Shown here: positions 62,454-64,000 of the stretch, in pieces
Layout: each line of letters opens with the position of its first letter
Position numbering within the stretch: position 1 is the stretch's first letter
Origin: UBA10649 sp965227045
GTDB taxonomy: Bacteria; Actinomycetota; Actinomycetes; S36-B12
NCBI GenBank assembly: GCA_965227045.1
Contig: OZ245718.1
Span: 620,001-684,000, forward strand
Direction: 5' to 3'
DNA length: 64,000 nucleotides
The notes under the pieces: generated by a model
What the model saw: the letters and a program-made list of their open reading frames with translations, nothing else
Database searches by the model: none
Told to the model about the DNA's origin: nothing
Translations under genes and position numbers: made by a program

Positions 62454-62951
62454 GTGGAGATCGAGATCATCGAGGGCGACATCACGACCGTGGAGGCCGA
62501 TGCGATCGTCACCGCCGCAAACAGCGAACTCATGGGCGGCGGCGGTGTAGACGGCGCAGTTCACCGCGCAGCTGGCCCCGGACTGCTCCTAGCGCTGCGA
62601 CCCCTCGCTCCGTGCCCACCGGGCGGCGCTGTCATCACCCCCGCGTTCGACCTTGCTCCTCGCGTGAGGCACATCATCCACGCCGTCGGGCCGCGCTACG
62701 GCATCGACGAGCCACCGGCCGAACTGCTCGCGTCTGCCTACCGGGCCAGCATCGCCCGCGGCGATGAGGTGGGCGCGACGAGCATCGCGTTTCCCGCCAT
62801 CTCGGCGGGCGTGTACGGCTACCCGCTCGACGAGTCGTGCCAGATCAGCGTCGCGACGCTGAGGTCGGCGACGACGTCAATCCGCCACTGTCTACTGGTC
62901 GCCTTCAACGCCGAGATCCGGGCCGGCTGGGAGTCTGCACTGGGCGGCTGA
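62454..62951 (+). CDS. Macro domain protein (ADP-ribose-binding/O-acetyl-ADP-ribose deacetylase type)
   Basis: A 165-residue single macro domain. The ligand loops are intact: EADAIVTAANSELMGGGGVDGAVHRAAGP (split: VTAANSELMGGGGVDGAVH) and FPAISAGVYGYPLD. The Asn and the GGGGVD loop are those used by MacroD-type hydrolases, so de-ADP-ribosylation or O-acetyl-ADP-ribose deacetylation is likely. The GTG start at 62454 is the first in frame. It is divergent from the RTX gene. Confidence 0.93.
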   Translation: MEIEIIEGDITTVEADAIVTAANSELMGGGGVDGAVHRAAGPGLLLALRPLAPCPPGGAVITPAFDLAPRVRHIIHAVGPRYGIDEPPAELLASAYRASIARGDEVGATSIAFPAISAGVYGYPLDESCQISVATLRSATTSIRHCLLVAFNAEIRAGWESALGG

Positions 62952-63039
62952 CAACTATGGCTCTTCGAGACCGCGCTCGTGAGAGCGTCACGATCGACTA
63001 CGGAAATGTCGCCTAGTCGAGGTCGTTTCTGCGCGGCCG

Positions 63040-63045
63040 TACACT
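63040..63045 (+). promoter_or_regulatory. Possible -10 element for mreB
   Basis: TACACT fits the actinobacterial -10 pattern and lies 33 bp before the mreB ATG, in the 127-bp region after the macro-domain gene. No good -35 is visible at 17-18 bp spacing. Confidence 0.3.
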
Positions 63046-63078
63046 GAAGACCTACCCGAGGAGCGGAGGCGCCTTCGC

Positions 63079-64000
63079 ATGCCATCGTCATCCTCGTTGG
63101 TCGGTCGCGACATGGCCATCGATCTCGGCACGGCGAACACGCTGGTCTACGTGCGCGGTCGAGGCATCGTCCTGAATGAGCCGTCCGTAGTCGCCATCAA
63201 CAACAAGACCGGCGGCATCCTCGCGGTCGGCGCCGAGGCCAAGCGGATGATCGGGGCCACGCCCAGTCATATCGTGGCGACCCGGCCCCTGAAGGACGGC
63301 GTGATCGCCGACTTCGAGACCACCGAGCGCATGCTGCGCTACTTCATCCAGAAGGTGCACCGCCGTCGGCACCTGTCAAAGCCACGGGTCGTCGTGTGCG
63401 TTCCATCAGGGATCACCGGTGTCGAGCAGCGCGCCGTCAAGGATGCCGTCTACTCGGCGGGCGCGCGCAAGGTCTTCATCATCGAGGAACCGATGGCTGC
63501 CGCGATCGGCGCCGGACTCCCCGTTCACGAGCCCACCGGCAACATGGTTGTCGACATCGGCGGCGGGACCTCGGAGGTCGCGGTCATCTCCCTCGGCGGC
63601 ATCGTCACGGCGAGCTCGCTGCGCTACGGCGGCGATCAGCTCGACAACGCGATCATTCAGTACGTCAAGAAGGAGTACTCGCTCATGCTGGGCGAGCGCA
63701 CCGCCGAGCAGATCAAGGTCGCCATCGGCTCGGCCTTCCCGATGCCAGATGAGCCACACGCCGAGATCCGTGGACGCGACCTCATCGCCGGGCTTCCTCG
63801 AACCATCGTTGTCTCGTCGGAGGAGATCCGCCGCGCAATCGACGAGCCGGTGAATCAGATCGTGGCTGCCGTCAGATCTGCGCTCGACCACACGCCGCCA
63901 GAGCTGTCGGGCGACATCATGGATCGAGGCATCGTCCTGACCGGCGGAGGCGCGCTCCTGCGTGGCCTGGACGAGCGACTGCGCCACGAGACCGGCATGC
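63079..64000 (+). CDS. mreB: Rod shape-determining protein MreB, 3' end beyond window
   Basis: A bacterial actin homologue guiding lateral cell-wall synthesis. 307 codons are present of about 345. The nucleotide-binding motifs are MAIDLGTANTLVYVRGRG (phosphate 1), NMVVDIGGGTSEVAVISLGG (phosphate 2) and GIVLTGGGALLRGLDERL (adenosine). The ATG at 63079 is preceded by GGAGG at slightly long spacing. mreC, mreD and a PBP2-type gene would be expected next, outside the window. Confidence 0.97.
   Translation, partial: MPSSSSLVGRDMAIDLGTANTLVYVRGRGIVLNEPSVVAINNKTGGILAVGAEAKRMIGATPSHIVATRPLKDGVIADFETTERMLRYFIQKVHRRRHLSKPRVVVCVPSGITGVEQRAVKDAVYSAGARKVFIIEEPMAAAIGAGLPVHEPTGNMVVDIGGGTSEVAVISLGGIVTASSLRYGGDQLDNAIIQYVKKEYSLMLGERTAEQIKVAIGSAFPMPDEPHAEIRGRDLIAGLPRTIVVSSEEIRRAIDEPVNQIVAAVRSALDHTPPELSGDIMDRGIVLTGGGALLRGLDERLRHETGM

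Overview
The window is high-GC DNA with many GTG and a few TTG starts. Its gene order is characteristic of Actinomycetota: rarA, aspS, hisS, MBL hydrolase, cyclophilin, relA, apt, secF, secD, yajC, ruvB, ruvA, ruvC, yebC, pdxT, pdxS, pimA, acyltransferase, pgsA, HIT, thrS. From memory this matches the chromosomal backbone of Mycobacterium and Streptomyces. The genus cannot be fixed from the sequence. Phosphatidylinositol-mannoside genes and a wax ester synthase/DGAT are present, but nothing specifically mycobacterial such as PE/PPE genes was seen. There is no phage, IS element, CRISPR array or plasmid gene.

Region 1 (1-28.9 kb) is this core, read almost entirely leftward in tightly packed, often 1-8 bp overlapping operons. 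It covers tRNA charging (aspS, hisS, thrS), the stringent response (relA), adenine salvage (apt), Sec translocation (secD, secF, yajC), Holliday-junction processing (ruvCAB, preceded by a perfect LexA-type SOS box), pyridoxal phosphate synthesis (pdxST) and PI/PIM lipid synthesis (pgsA, acyltransferase, pimA). Rightward insertions are a membrane-anchored cyclophilin, a DUF349 protein and a FusA2-type EF-G paralogue.

Region 2 (28.9-41.9 kb) begins with two tandem exported Ig-like proteins. It continues with pabB-pabC, a tRNA-Gly/Cys/Val cluster enclosing a DUF5302 gene, a GNAT enzyme, a LigC-type DNA ligase, a lipoprotein sugar dehydrogenase, an alditol oxidase, a GT87-like mannosyltransferase and a SpoU methyltransferase.

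Region 3 (42-64 kb) is accessory and rich in cell-surface functions. It holds a 1788-residue DUF11-repeat surface protein, a PAS-PAS-GGDEF-EAL c-di-GMP protein with a degenerate GGDEF motif, and an epoxide hydrolase. The most striking gene follows: an 856-residue fusion of a TPR-like N-terminus, one membrane helix, an amino-acid-type periplasmic-binding domain and a complete pentameric ligand-gated ion channel. Next is a leftward island of lipoproteins and exported proteins around a regulator with two LuxR helix-turn-helix domains. One of these lipoproteins has a papain-like Cys/His/Asp pattern. A macro-domain gene and the start of mreB close the window.

Long near-perfect hairpins lie directly behind several gene ends (1.7, 28.7, 30.6 and 34.7 kb). 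No gap between genes exceeds 300 bases.
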